Positions 42,749 through 50,476 of a stretch of DNA of 64,000 nucleotides are shown piece by piece (position 1 is the first letter of the stretch; each line of letters begins with the position of its first letter). The notes under the pieces are model-generated. The model was not told the DNA's origin, searched no databases, and worked only from the letters and a program-made list of their open reading frames with translations. Location: assembly GCA_036005185.1 (NCBI GenBank), contig DASYQS010000039.1, positions 1-64,000 of the forward strand. The letters run 5' to 3'. A program made the position numbers and the translations under genes. The stretch comes from VBAU01 sp036005185. Lineage in GTDB: Bacteria > Bacteroidota > Bacteroidia > Chitinophagales > Chitinophagaceae.

Positions 42749-42825
42749 AAAACCATCAGAAATAGAAAAGCTCCGATATTTATCGAAGCTATAAAAATAT
42801 TAACCTATCTCTCATTTTACACGCC

Positions 42826-42981
42826 TTACTTCAGCTTCCTTTCATCAGAAACTGAAAGTTTTTTGCGGCCTTTTCTTCTTCGGCTTGCCAACACCTTGCG
42901 GCCATTAGCGGTTTGCATGCGTTTGCGAAAACCATGGACCGATTTTCTGCGGCGACGATGCGGTTGAAATGTACGTTTCAT
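42826..42981 (-). CDS. rpmH: 50S ribosomal protein L34
   Basis: A 51-residue ribosomal protein. The translation is MKRTFQPHRRRRKSVHGFRK, then RMQTANGRKVLASRRRKGRK, then KLSVSDERKLK and TAA. This is a full L34 with the conserved MKRTFQP start and the GR(K)VL motif. It leads the rpmH-rnpA-yidD operon. Upstream, an exact -7 box and a structured 5' leader of about 110 nt are seen. Confidence 0.97.
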   Translation of the reverse strand: MKRTFQPHRRRRKSVHGFRKRMQTANGRKVLASRRRKGRKKLSVSDERKLK

Positions 42982-43005
42982 ATTAATCTCTTTTTCACTG
43001 TTTTG

Positions 43006-43082
43006 TCCTGTTTAGCAGGATTTGAATAGGCTCGGGAGAACGAACCGGGTTTCATTTCTCTACCACAGGTCACCACGCCTAT
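43006..43082 (-). promoter_or_regulatory. structured 5' leader of rpmH
   Basis: On the minus strand the leader contains ATAGGC (43082-43077) paired with GCCTAT (43031-43026) around a 45-nt interior that can form GAGAA/TTCTC. Then comes a 5-bp hairpin TCCTG-CTAAA-CAGGA (43020-43006), ending 24 nt before the L34 start. It may be a feedback element for ribosomal protein or ribosome-biogenesis control. The folding is by eye only. Confidence 0.45.
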
Positions 43083-43099
43083 GGTTTGTGAAAGGACGG

Positions 43100-43107
43100 C
43101 AAAGGTA
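43100..43107 (-). promoter_or_regulatory. -7 box of the rpmH operon
   Basis: TACCTTTG on the minus strand matches TAnnTTTG exactly and lies about 118 nt before the rpmH ATG. This implies a leader long enough to hold the pairings at 43006-43082. Confidence 0.55.
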
Positions 43108-43170
43108 AGGGTTTCAGGGTGAAGGGTGAAAGGTTTAAGTGTGTTTTTAAAATTTTTATTCCTTACTGTT

Positions 43171-43998
43171 TTAAGTCAAGCTTACATGTTTTGCTTGCAC
43201 AGGCCTGCCAAAAAATATAGTAGCATGGTTATCAAAATCCTCAGTAGAATCAGTGGTAAAAAATTCCCTTCTCCCATTTTTACTGCAAATATTTTCTATT
43301 TCAGGGTGCCGGCGCAGATAATCCTCCAGGCTTTCCGCTACAATTTCTCCCTGTGTTAAAATTTTCATGTCTGCTGGTGAATACTCTTTTATTTTCTCAA
43401 GCAGCAAGGGGTAATGTGTACAAGCTAATAAGATCGTGTCAATTGCCTCATCTTGTTCCAGTAACTGAAGAATATATTTCTTGACAAAAAAATCTGTTCC
43501 ATGGTTATCGTATTCATTGTTCTCAACCAAAGGCACCCACATAGGGCAAGCTTGTTGATATACTTTTATATCGGGATAAAATTTTTCAATTTCCAGCAAG
43601 TATGACCCAGATGAAACTGTTCCTGCAGTTGCCAAAATGCCGATTTGCTTTGAATCTGAAAAGCTACCGATCACTTCTGCCGTTGGTCTTATTACACCCA
43701 ATACTCTTTTTTCCTTATCAATTTTTGGAAGATCATTTTGTTGAATGGACCTCAAGGCTTTTGCTGAAGCCGTATTACAAGCAAGAATTACTAAATGACA
43801 TCCCTGATCAAAAAACCATTTTACACATTCAAGTGTATAACGGTAAACAGTTTCGAAGGAACGGCCACCATAAGGTGCCCTCGCATTATCACCTACATAA
43901 ATATAATCGTATTGTGGAAGTTTGTTAATGATCTCTTTGAGTACCGTCAATCCACCATATCCCGAATCAAATACACCAATTGGATTTGCCTTTTGCAT
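43171..43998 (-). CDS. murI: glutamate racemase
   Basis: A 275-residue cofactor-free racemase supplying D-glutamate for peptidoglycan. The first catalytic half is D11-S-G-Y-G-G and C74 in LACNTASAKAL; the second is TILLACTHYPLL. The ATG at 43998 gives MQKANPIGVFDSGYGG. A longer frame to 44034 would run through the promoter. TATTTTTG, an exact -7 box, ends 3 nt before the ATG, so the mRNA is probably leaderless. Confidence 0.94.
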   Translation of the reverse strand: MQKANPIGVFDSGYGGLTVLKEIINKLPQYDYIYVGDNARAPYGGRSFETVYRYTLECVKWFFDQGCHLVILACNTASAKALRSIQQNDLPKIDKEKRVLGVIRPTAEVIGSFSDSKQIGILATAGTVSSGSYLLEIEKFYPDIKVYQQACPMWVPLVENNEYDNHGTDFFVKKYILQLLEQDEAIDTILLACTHYPLLLEKIKEYSPADMKILTQGEIVAESLEDYLRRHPEIENICSKNGRREFFTTDSTEDFDNHATIFFGRPVQAKHVSLT

Positions 43999-44001
43999 AA
44001 G

Positions 44002-44009
44002 CAAAAATA
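44002..44009 (-). promoter_or_regulatory. -7 box of murI, 3 nt from the start codon
   Basis: TATTTTTG on the minus strand is an exact TAnnTTTG box; only CTT separates it from the ATG at 43998. Confidence 0.5.
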
Positions 44010-44066
44010 AGAATGGGAAGCAAAGCAAATTCAATTAATTATTATGCATTGCTGCTAAATAAAAAA

Positions 44067-44086
44067 GGCCCGCAATTTCGCGGGCC
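44067..44086 (-). terminator. intrinsic terminator of the 186-residue lipoprotein gene
   Basis: GGCCCGC-AATTTC-GCGGGCC is a perfect 7-bp stem; on the minus strand it is followed by TTTTTT. It lies 19 nt past the minus-strand stop at 44106. Confidence 0.85.
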
Positions 44087-44105
44087 AAAAGTCTATTTAA
44101 TTTTA

Positions 44106-44666
44106 TCATTTTGGAATTCCGTAATAATCACAAACAGCATTATAGTCTTTATAATCAATTGGTGCACTCATTCTTCCGTTTGTAGCCAGGCTATTTCCGG
44201 GAATTAACACATAACGGAATCTTATATCAACAACGCCACTAATAGCACTACCGGTAACACGCATAGTAATGTTGATTTTCTCTTTCACAAAAGAATAATC
44301 GGTTACCTGTAATAATCCCTGGCCACTCCATGTTTGCGGTAATATTCGCACATTACCATCATACTCAAAATAAACCAGTACCAATCCGTTATTTTTAATG
44401 GCATCTGTAAGGCTTGGGGCGCTAATACCTGTCTGTATTTCACTGGTACCTAAACCCGTCCAGTCTGCACTTGTTTTTGTAATCCAGTTTGAAAAAATCA
44501 CCGTTGAGCCATTGGATTGCCTCTGGAAAGTTTCTACTACACCATTGCCATAGTTTACAGAGCTTGTCTGTTCCTCTGTAGTCGTATCTTGTTTTTCCTT
44601 TTTGCATGCAAATAACAATGAGCTTGTCAATAATAATAATGCAGAAATAGTTTTTAAATTTTTCAT
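44106..44666 (-). CDS. lipoprotein of unknown function
   Basis: A 186-residue lipoprotein. The signal peptide MKNLKTISALLLLTSSLLFA precedes the lipidated Cys (LLFACKKEK). The mature part starts with a short acidic linker (KQDTTTEEQTSS) and continues as a beta-rich domain (VVETFQRQSNGSTVIFSNWI, QGLLQVTDYSFVKEKINITM, VVDIRFRYVLIP). The family is not recognised, though similar beta-rich lipoproteins are frequent in this phylum. A terminator follows. Confidence 0.72.
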   Translation of the reverse strand: MKNLKTISALLLLTSSLLFACKKEKQDTTTEEQTSSVNYGNGVVETFQRQSNGSTVIFSNWITKTSADWTGLGTSEIQTGISAPSLTDAIKNNGLVLVYFEYDGNVRILPQTWSGQGLLQVTDYSFVKEKINITMRVTGSAISGVVDIRFRYVLIPGNSLATNGRMSAPIDYKDYNAVCDYYGIPK

Positions 44667-44957
44667 TGTATAAGGTTTAATAATTAAAAAATAATGAAGG
44701 ATAAAACTATGACTCCATCTCTTCTTTAAGAACATCTATTGAGCAACTGGCGGTTTTTGTTTGTGAACGCATAGTCTTCGCATGCTAAGGGCAATAGCTT
44801 TGTCTAGATATTCATCAATAAGGCGTTGTTCTTTATAAGTTTTCTAAAACTTCCGTTTAGCGGCTTTACCAATCGCTCATTAATAATGCAGGCTACTCAA
44901 TGCTTTTGCCCCCCGTTACTGAATAGAGTAATTTTATATTAGGCAAAATCATTCATT

Positions 44958-47900
44958 TTGAACAGATGCTTCCATAAGCGTTTTTATCTTTCAACAGCAA
45001 TTGCTTTAATTGTATTTCTCAATGCGGCAGCCCAATCGCCTTCTTTTCATCATATCACTGCTTCAGATGGTTTAACTGATAATAATATTCGTTCTATAGT
45101 AATTGATCATAACAATTTTCTATGGGTAGGCACTACTGAAGGATTGAATGTTTTTGATGGATATTTCATTACCAGCTTTAAAAAAGGAGATTACCCCGAA
45201 ATGGCTTCGGATAATATCATTCATCTTACTTGTGATAGCCGTAACCGGATATGGTTGGGAACACCCAACGGAATCACTTGGATCGATGAAAAAAGAAAAT
45301 TTCACCGGGTTGTATTAAATGATACAATTTCAAAATTTGGATCCAGAACCATACAGGATACAAAAAAATATGGGCCTATTTTATACACAAGCCTTGGGCA
45401 ATTTTTTTTAAATGAAAAAACACAAAAATGGCAGCTTCTTGATTGGATACCTGGCCAGTTAAAATATCAATTATTTCACGATGCCGAGCCCTTTAGCGAA
45501 AACCAAACTATTTATGCCACTGACAGTGCAGTTGTGATTTTGGATTACGCCACTAAAAAAATTATTTATGAACAACCTTTCACTGCTGTATTTAGCTTAT
45601 GCCGTTATAGCGATCATGAAATAGCAATAGGTTTAGAACATGGCGAAATCCTGATTGTAGATATCTTAACAAAAAAAATCGTCAGAAAATATAAGCTAAC
45701 AAGTGAGCTAAATAAAAAACAGATCAATACAACCATTACAGAAGTTAGACCCGCGGTGAACGGAGACCTGCTAGTGGGTACCGGTTTCGCCGGCCTTACC
45801 ATTATTACGAAACAGGGAACGATTACCAATTATTCACACAATCCATTTGATCCCCGCTCTATCGCGGCAAATATGACATGGCGCGTGTTATGCAGTAAAA
45901 ACGGAGATGTGATTGTAGGAACCCGTGTTGCCGGCCTAAGTATTTTTAATATCTATGAAAAAAAAGCTGGTTACACAAAACTCTTTAATGATGATAAAGG
46001 CGATGCTTATGATGGATTTTTTTCAGACATGCGTGAGGATAATGAAGGAAGAATATGGATAGGCGCAATGGATAGGTTAGTTCGTTGGGATAAAAAAAAT
46101 AACAAGGTCAAATTCTTTTATTATTACGCAAAACCTATTTGGAATGGTGGACAAAATATCGAGCTCCGTTCATTGTGCTTTGATAAAAAGGGCCGAGTAT
46201 GGGTTGCTGCACTTGGTGATGGGATTGCAGTGCTAAATGAAAAAATAGGCGAATTCAAAAAAATTTCAATTGACAGTTCTTTTGGCCCGGCTGTAAAAAC
46301 TAATCTGGTTGTGCACTTATATACCGGTTCAGATGGTTATATATGGGTGGGTTCAACGCTTGGATTTTATACCATTGACCCTCTTACTTTAAAGGTAAAT
46401 ACATTCATGGACCACCCGTTGTTGAAAAAGATTGCAGGCACACGTGTGAATGATTTTTTAGAAGATAGACAGGGCAATATTTGGATAGCTAGTTTTAACG
46501 GAGTGTTTTATTACAACCGATCAGCTAATAAACTTGATCATTATACAACGGAGCAAGGCCTTGGATCAAATTATTGTTACACTTTAACGCAAAACAAGCA
46601 GGACGACCTGTATGTCGGAACACAGGACGGTTTCAGCATTATTTCAAACGGAAAAATTACCTCTTATGATCAAAAAAATAAACTGAAATATGATCGTTGT
46701 GAAGGCATACTTGAAGATGGAGAAGGAAAAATGTGGATTGCCAACTACAAATGCTTGATCAAATTCGACCCGAAACAAAAAACTTTTCAATATTTTGATG
46801 AAAATGCCGGACTTACTGCAGAAGGTTTTAGAGTGGGCAGCTATTTAAAAACCAGTTCGGGTGAATTATTCTGGGGCAGCAGAACAGGGCTTAATTATTT
46901 TTACCCCGAGAAATTGGAAAACCGTGCTCCCAGTTTTAAAGTAAATATTTATCAAGCTAATATACAAGACTCAACCTTTTTTGTCGGAGGTTCCGATAAC
47001 ATCTCGCTCAAGTACACTGATAATGATATTATATTCCATTTTACCGCTGTTAATCTCAAAGGCTCTCACAATATTCAATACCAGTATATGCTTGAAGGAT
47101 ATGAAAAACAATGGCAAACCGGAAAAGATATCCGTGAGGCACGTTATTCATCATTGCCTCCGGGGTCATATACTTTTCAGCTAAAGGCAAGTGCAGATGG
47201 ATTGAATTGGATTAATTCCAGCAACAAAATTACTGTCCGTATTATTCCTCCCATTTGGCAACGCTGGTGGTTTCGTATTGCATGTTCAGTATTTCTTGCA
47301 GCTATCATTTTTTTAACCGTTTACTATCGAACAAAAAAACTGCGAAGGCAAAAAGAAGAACTAGAAACAGAACAGGCCATCAACTATTTTGCTTCGAGCA
47401 TGCACGAGCAACAAACGGTTGACAATATTTTATGGGATGTTGCCCGCAATTGCATAGGTCGATTGAAATTTGAAGACTGTGTTATTTACTTAATAGATGA
47501 AAAAAGAAATGTACTCATGCAAAAAGCAGCTTATGGTCCCAAAAGCCCCCGGCAGTTTGAGATAGATAAGCCCATTGAAATCCCACTTGGCAAAGGAATA
47601 GTTGGCTCAGTGGCGTTAAAAGCAAGTCCTGAGATTATAAACGATACGACAAAAGACCCCAGGTATATCGTAGATGATGCGCAGCGTTATTCTGAAATTT
47701 CGGTTCCAATTATTTCTGATGGCAAGGTGCTTGGGGTGATCGATTGTGAACACTCAAGAAAAAGGTTCTTCACTCAAAAGCATTTGTCAATTCTTATCAC
47801 AATCGCTTCCTTGTGTGCCAATAAGATTGTGCGTGCATTAGCTGAACAACAAAAAGAGCAAGCACATCTAAAGCTTATGGATACGCAGCGTAAAATGACT

Positions 47901-48533
47901 GAAATAGAAATGCAGGCTTTGAGGGCGCAAATGAATCCGCATTTTATTTTTAATTGTCTTAATTCCATTAACCGTTATATTGTTAAAAGCGATCAGGTTA
48001 CTGCCTCGCTTTATCTTACAAAATTTGCTAAGCTCATCCGTCTTATTCTCGATAACTCGAACAATAAAAATATAATTCTTACCAACGAGCTGGAAGCATT
48101 GAAATTATATATTGAAATGGAGGCGCTGCGTTTTGATAAAAAATTTGATTACCGCATTACTGTCGATGCCAGTGTGAATACTGATAATATTGAAGTGCCT
48201 CCGATGATCATTCAGCCGTATGTTGAAAATGCAATATGGCACGGCTTGCTGCATAAAGAAACTACCGGCTGCCTTTGCATTTCCATAAGCTTGCCAGAGG
48301 AAAATATTCTTCAATGTATAATCGAAGATGATGGTATTGGAAGAGAGAAGGCCAAGGAATTGAAAAGCAAATCGGCCATTACAAGAAAATCGCTCGGAAT
48401 GAAATTGACAGAGAACAGGCTCACTTTGTTAAATAAATACGCAGAGCTAAATGCCAGCGTTGATATTATTGATCTGAAGACAACTAATGATGAAGCAATA
48501 GGAACAAAAGTGATCCTGAAGATTCCTATTTAA
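44958..48533 (+). CDS. periplasmic-propeller sensor histidine kinase with GAF domain (LytS type)
   Basis: A 1191-residue transmembrane kinase. After a signal peptide (AIALIVFLNAAAQS) come about fourteen two-component-regulator propeller repeats (for example NNFLWVGTTEGLNVFDG, NRIWLGTPNGITWID) to about residue 660, a Y_Y_Y domain (about 687-760), one TM helix (770-790), a coiled linker, a GAF domain (about 815-957) and a LytS/AlgZ-type kinase with phospho-acceptor near H995 in AQMNPHFIFNCLNSINRY, then an ATPase domain (VENAIWHGLLHK). The start is TTG at 44958; an in-frame stop at 44940 excludes more. The LytTR regulator follows by 17 nt. There is no SusC/D or glycosidase next to it. Confidence 0.9.
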   Translation: MNRCFHKRFYLSTAIALIVFLNAAAQSPSFHHITASDGLTDNNIRSIVIDHNNFLWVGTTEGLNVFDGYFITSFKKGDYPEMASDNIIHLTCDSRNRIWLGTPNGITWIDEKRKFHRVVLNDTISKFGSRTIQDTKKYGPILYTSLGQFFLNEKTQKWQLLDWIPGQLKYQLFHDAEPFSENQTIYATDSAVVILDYATKKIIYEQPFTAVFSLCRYSDHEIAIGLEHGEILIVDILTKKIVRKYKLTSELNKKQINTTITEVRPAVNGDLLVGTGFAGLTIITKQGTITNYSHNPFDPRSIAANMTWRVLCSKNGDVIVGTRVAGLSIFNIYEKKAGYTKLFNDDKGDAYDGFFSDMREDNEGRIWIGAMDRLVRWDKKNNKVKFFYYYAKPIWNGGQNIELRSLCFDKKGRVWVAALGDGIAVLNEKIGEFKKISIDSSFGPAVKTNLVVHLYTGSDGYIWVGSTLGFYTIDPLTLKVNTFMDHPLLKKIAGTRVNDFLEDRQGNIWIASFNGVFYYNRSANKLDHYTTEQGLGSNYCYTLTQNKQDDLYVGTQDGFSIISNGKITSYDQKNKLKYDRCEGILEDGEGKMWIANYKCLIKFDPKQKTFQYFDENAGLTAEGFRVGSYLKTSSGELFWGSRTGLNYFYPEKLENRAPSFKVNIYQANIQDSTFFVGGSDNISLKYTDNDIIFHFTAVNLKGSHNIQYQYMLEGYEKQWQTGKDIREARYSSLPPGSYTFQLKASADGLNWINSSNKITVRIIPPIWQRWWFRIACSVFLAAIIFLTVYYRTKKLRRQKEELETEQAINYFASSMHEQQTVDNILWDVARNCIGRLKFEDCVIYLIDEKRNVLMQKAAYGPKSPRQFEIDKPIEIPLGKGIVGSVALKASPEIINDTTKDPRYIVDDAQRYSEISVPIISDGKVLGVIDCEHSRKRFFTQKHLSILITIASLCANKIVRALAEQQKEQAHLKLMDTQRKMTEIEMQALRAQMNPHFIFNCLNSINRYIVKSDQVTASLYLTKFAKLIRLILDNSNNKNIILTNELEALKLYIEMEALRFDKKFDYRITVDASVNTDNIEVPPMIIQPYVENAIWHGLLHKETTGCLCISISLPEENILQCIIEDDGIGREKAKELKSKSAITRKSLGMKLTENRLTLLNKYAELNASVDIIDLKTTNDEAIGTKVILKIPI

Positions 48534-48550
48534 TAATTAAAATAAAAATT

Positions 48551-49300
48551 ATGATACGGTGTATTCTAATAGACGATGAAAGCAATAGCTTGGAAATGAT
48601 GGAATGGCTGCTAAAAACCTATTGCCCGCAGGTAAAGATCGAGGCCATGTGCACGGCTGCTGACAAAGGCATAGAGGCTGTTAATAAATACAGGCCCGAT
48701 GTTATTTTTCTTGATATAGAAATGCCTCACATGAATGGGTTTGATATGCTGGAACATTTTGATAAGCTTTTTTTTGATGTGGTATTTTGCACAGCTTACG
48801 ATCAGTTTGCTATAAAAGCTTTTAAATACAGCGCATTGAATTATTTATTAAAACCCGTAGATCCCGATGATCTGAAAGAAACCATCCGCAGGCTCGAAGA
48901 AAGAAGATCCTCTCCTTCAAAAGAACAGATAGAATTGCTTTTACAAAACATACAACAAGTTTCGAAGCCAACTCTTCATCGAATTGCTTTAACAACAAAT
49001 GATGGAATGATCTTCGTGCCGACAGATGAGATACTCTATTGCGAGGCAGAAAGCAACTATACAAAAGTTGTTTTAACGGAAGGCAGAAAAGTACTTGTTT
49101 CCAAAGTGCTAAAAGAAATTGATGAAGCCCTTGCGGGACCGGATTTTTATCGCATACATAATTCATTTCTTATTAACCTGAATCGAATTAAAAAATTTAT
49201 CCGGGGAGAAGGCGGTTACGTAATTATGGACGATGGTGCGAACATTGGTATTTCGAGAAGTCGACGGCAGGAGTTTATGGAATTGTTCTCCAAGTTCTAA
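48551..49300 (+). CDS. LytTR family response regulator
   Basis: A 249-residue regulator. The receiver domain has D8-D9 and the phospho-acceptor D55 (VIFLDIEMPHMNGF), with KP near 106. The LytTR DNA-binding domain (about 145-245) contains ILYCEAESNYTKVVLTEGRK and FYRIHNSFLINLNRIKKFIR. It lies 17 nt after the propeller kinase and is its evident partner. The target promoter is unknown. A terminator follows at 49329. Confidence 0.93.
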   Translation: MIRCILIDDESNSLEMMEWLLKTYCPQVKIEAMCTAADKGIEAVNKYRPDVIFLDIEMPHMNGFDMLEHFDKLFFDVVFCTAYDQFAIKAFKYSALNYLLKPVDPDDLKETIRRLEERRSSPSKEQIELLLQNIQQVSKPTLHRIALTTNDGMIFVPTDEILYCEAESNYTKVVLTEGRKVLVSKVLKEIDEALAGPDFYRIHNSFLINLNRIKKFIRGEGGYVIMDDGANIGISRSRRQEFMELFSKF

Positions 49301-49328
49301 ATCCAATCTTTATTTAGTTGGTTATATA

Positions 49329-49360
49329 ATTCTCCCGCTTATGACGGGAGAATTTTTTTG
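49329..49360 (+). terminator. intrinsic terminator of the LytTR operon
   Basis: ATTCTCCCG-CTTATGA-CGGGAGAAT, a perfect 9-bp stem, followed by seven T. It lies 28 nt after the LytTR gene. Confidence 0.9.
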
Positions 49361-49469
49361 TCAATTACATAAAAAAAATTGCTGAATACTCAACACTGCT
49401 TTTTCTCAGTGTTATATAGCGATAGTTTTACGTCATAATCGAAATCATTAACTATTAAACCTTTCAAAA

Positions 49470-49874
49470 ATGAAAATTTTAAAATTTGCGCTTGTTGCGC
49501 TTTTATTCTCAACAGCTTTTGTAGCCTGCAAAAAAGACCATGATCAAAAATCTTCATCTGCATCTGTTGAAGGAGTGTATGCAGGAAAGTATGGATTCGG
49601 AACCGATACCCCTACTGAAAGTTTCAAGTTCGCGGTTAAACCAAATGGTGTGTTTCAGGAATTAAGTGTGAACAATGGAAACCCTACGGGGCAGGGAACT
49701 TACACGTTAAATGGTAATACGATAACAGCTACTTACAACATGCTTTGGTCGCCATACAATCAGTATTCTGTAAAAGGCACATTTGATCCTTCAACTGGAA
49801 AAATGGTTGGCACTTGGGGATATGATAACAATCCGGCTGATGGCGGAAAGATGGATATGACCAAGCAAAACTAA
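49470..49874 (+). CDS. lipocalin-like lipoprotein of unknown function
   Basis: A 134-residue lipoprotein: signal peptide MKILKFALVALLFSTAFVAC with lipidated C20. The mature part is a small antiparallel beta domain with repeating GxYxGKYGF, GTYTLNGNTITATYNM and KGTFDPSTGKMVGTWGYDNN strands, like lipocalin_5/DUF domains that bind small ligands. The ligand is unknown. It lies just downstream of the LytTR pair but behind that operon's terminator, so it has its own transcript. Confidence 0.78.
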   Translation: MKILKFALVALLFSTAFVACKKDHDQKSSSASVEGVYAGKYGFGTDTPTESFKFAVKPNGVFQELSVNNGNPTGQGTYTLNGNTITATYNMLWSPYNQYSVKGTFDPSTGKMVGTWGYDNNPADGGKMDMTKQN

Positions 49875-49908
49875 TTCAAGTTTTTTCATAAGCGGTGGTT
49901 TGAGGTGG

Positions 49909-49935
49909 GCGGCTCCCGTAAGGGCCGCTCTTTTT
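49909..49935 (+). terminator. intrinsic terminator after the lipoprotein gene
   Basis: GCGG/CCGC and CCC/GGG stacked stems around a GTAA tetraloop are followed by TCTTTTT. It lies 35 nt after the lipoprotein stop. Confidence 0.8.
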
Positions 49936-50035
49936 AAATCTTTTTGAAAAACAATTTATCAACGCATAGACGAACCTGCATCACAGCCAAGCAAAATTGA
50001 TACACGATAGGGATTTGTGAAAGGTGAGGTTTAAG

Positions 50036-50065
50036 AACGGCTTCGCGGATTGCGAGCCGTTTTTT
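50036..50065 (+). terminator. second U-tailed hairpin, no gene immediately upstream
   Basis: AACGGCTTCGC and GCGAGCCGTT pair with one bulge around GATT and are followed by TTTTTT. No reading frame is seen between 49936 and this hairpin. Confidence 0.75.
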
Positions 50066-50142
50066 GCTGCCCAGTAAAATTGTTTTCCATATTAAAACAA
50101 TAAATTTTTCCAACATTCCTCCATAAACAATAGTTTTAGTTT

Positions 50143-50169
50143 ACTCTCGGTTTGTCCGGGAGTTTTTTT
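50143..50169 (+). terminator. third U-tailed hairpin in a row
   Basis: ACTCTCGG-TTTGT-CCGGGAGT (one G-U pair) followed by seven T. It stands 34 nt before the 72-residue gene and is again without an upstream reading frame. TAGTTTTA at about 50131-50138 is a near-consensus -7 box. Confidence 0.7.
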
Positions 50170-50191
50170 ACGCTGGCATTATGTTTCGTAG

Positions 50192-50199
50192 TAATTTTG
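50192..50199 (+). promoter_or_regulatory. -7 box 4 nt before a start codon
   Basis: TAATTTTG is an exact TAnnTTTG box; AACT separates it from the ATG at 50204. Confidence 0.5.
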
Positions 50200-50203
50200 A
50201 ACT

Positions 50204-50422
50204 ATGAAAAAATTATTTTTCGTTTGTATTTTGCTTGTGCAGCTTTTTCTTTTATCCGTTCCCTCGTTCTCTCAATGTTCTATTTGCACAAAAACTGCCC
50301 AACAAATGGGGGAAAAACCCGCCAAAGGTTTAAACACCGGCATTCTTTATTTAGCCTTTGCTCCATTTGCTATTGCTGCTTATGTTGGCTATCGTTGGTG
50401 GAAGAATAATAGCAACTTATAA
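50204..50422 (+). CDS. small exported membrane protein with CSIC motif
   Basis: A 72-residue protein. A signal peptide (MKKLFFVCILLVQLFLLSVP, cut about residue 23) is followed by QCSICTKTAQQMGEKPAKGL, a TM helix (ILYLAFAPFAIAAYVGYRWW) and a short tail. The CxxC pair just after the membrane-crossing signal and the GLNTGILYLAFAPF stretch are typical of a small family widespread in Bacteroidota, whose role is unknown. The cysteines could bind metal or form a disulphide in the periplasm. Confidence 0.7.
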   Translation: MKKLFFVCILLVQLFLLSVPSFSQCSICTKTAQQMGEKPAKGLNTGILYLAFAPFAIAAYVGYRWWKNNSNL

Positions 50423-50476
50423 TGTTGTATTTGTAAAAAAATTTAAGGAAAGACCTCGCAGTATAATTACACACTA

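Noticed and set aside
43006..43095. tRNA-like words (TGGTAGAG, TTCAAATCC) on the minus strand before rpmH
   Set aside because: No acceptor stem or T-arm can be formed: the five bases on each side of TTCAAAT do not pair and no partner for the 5' end exists. It is better explained as a folded mRNA leader.
43602..43928. 108-codon plus-strand frame inside murI
   Set aside because: Antisense to a well-supported racemase and without recognisable features.
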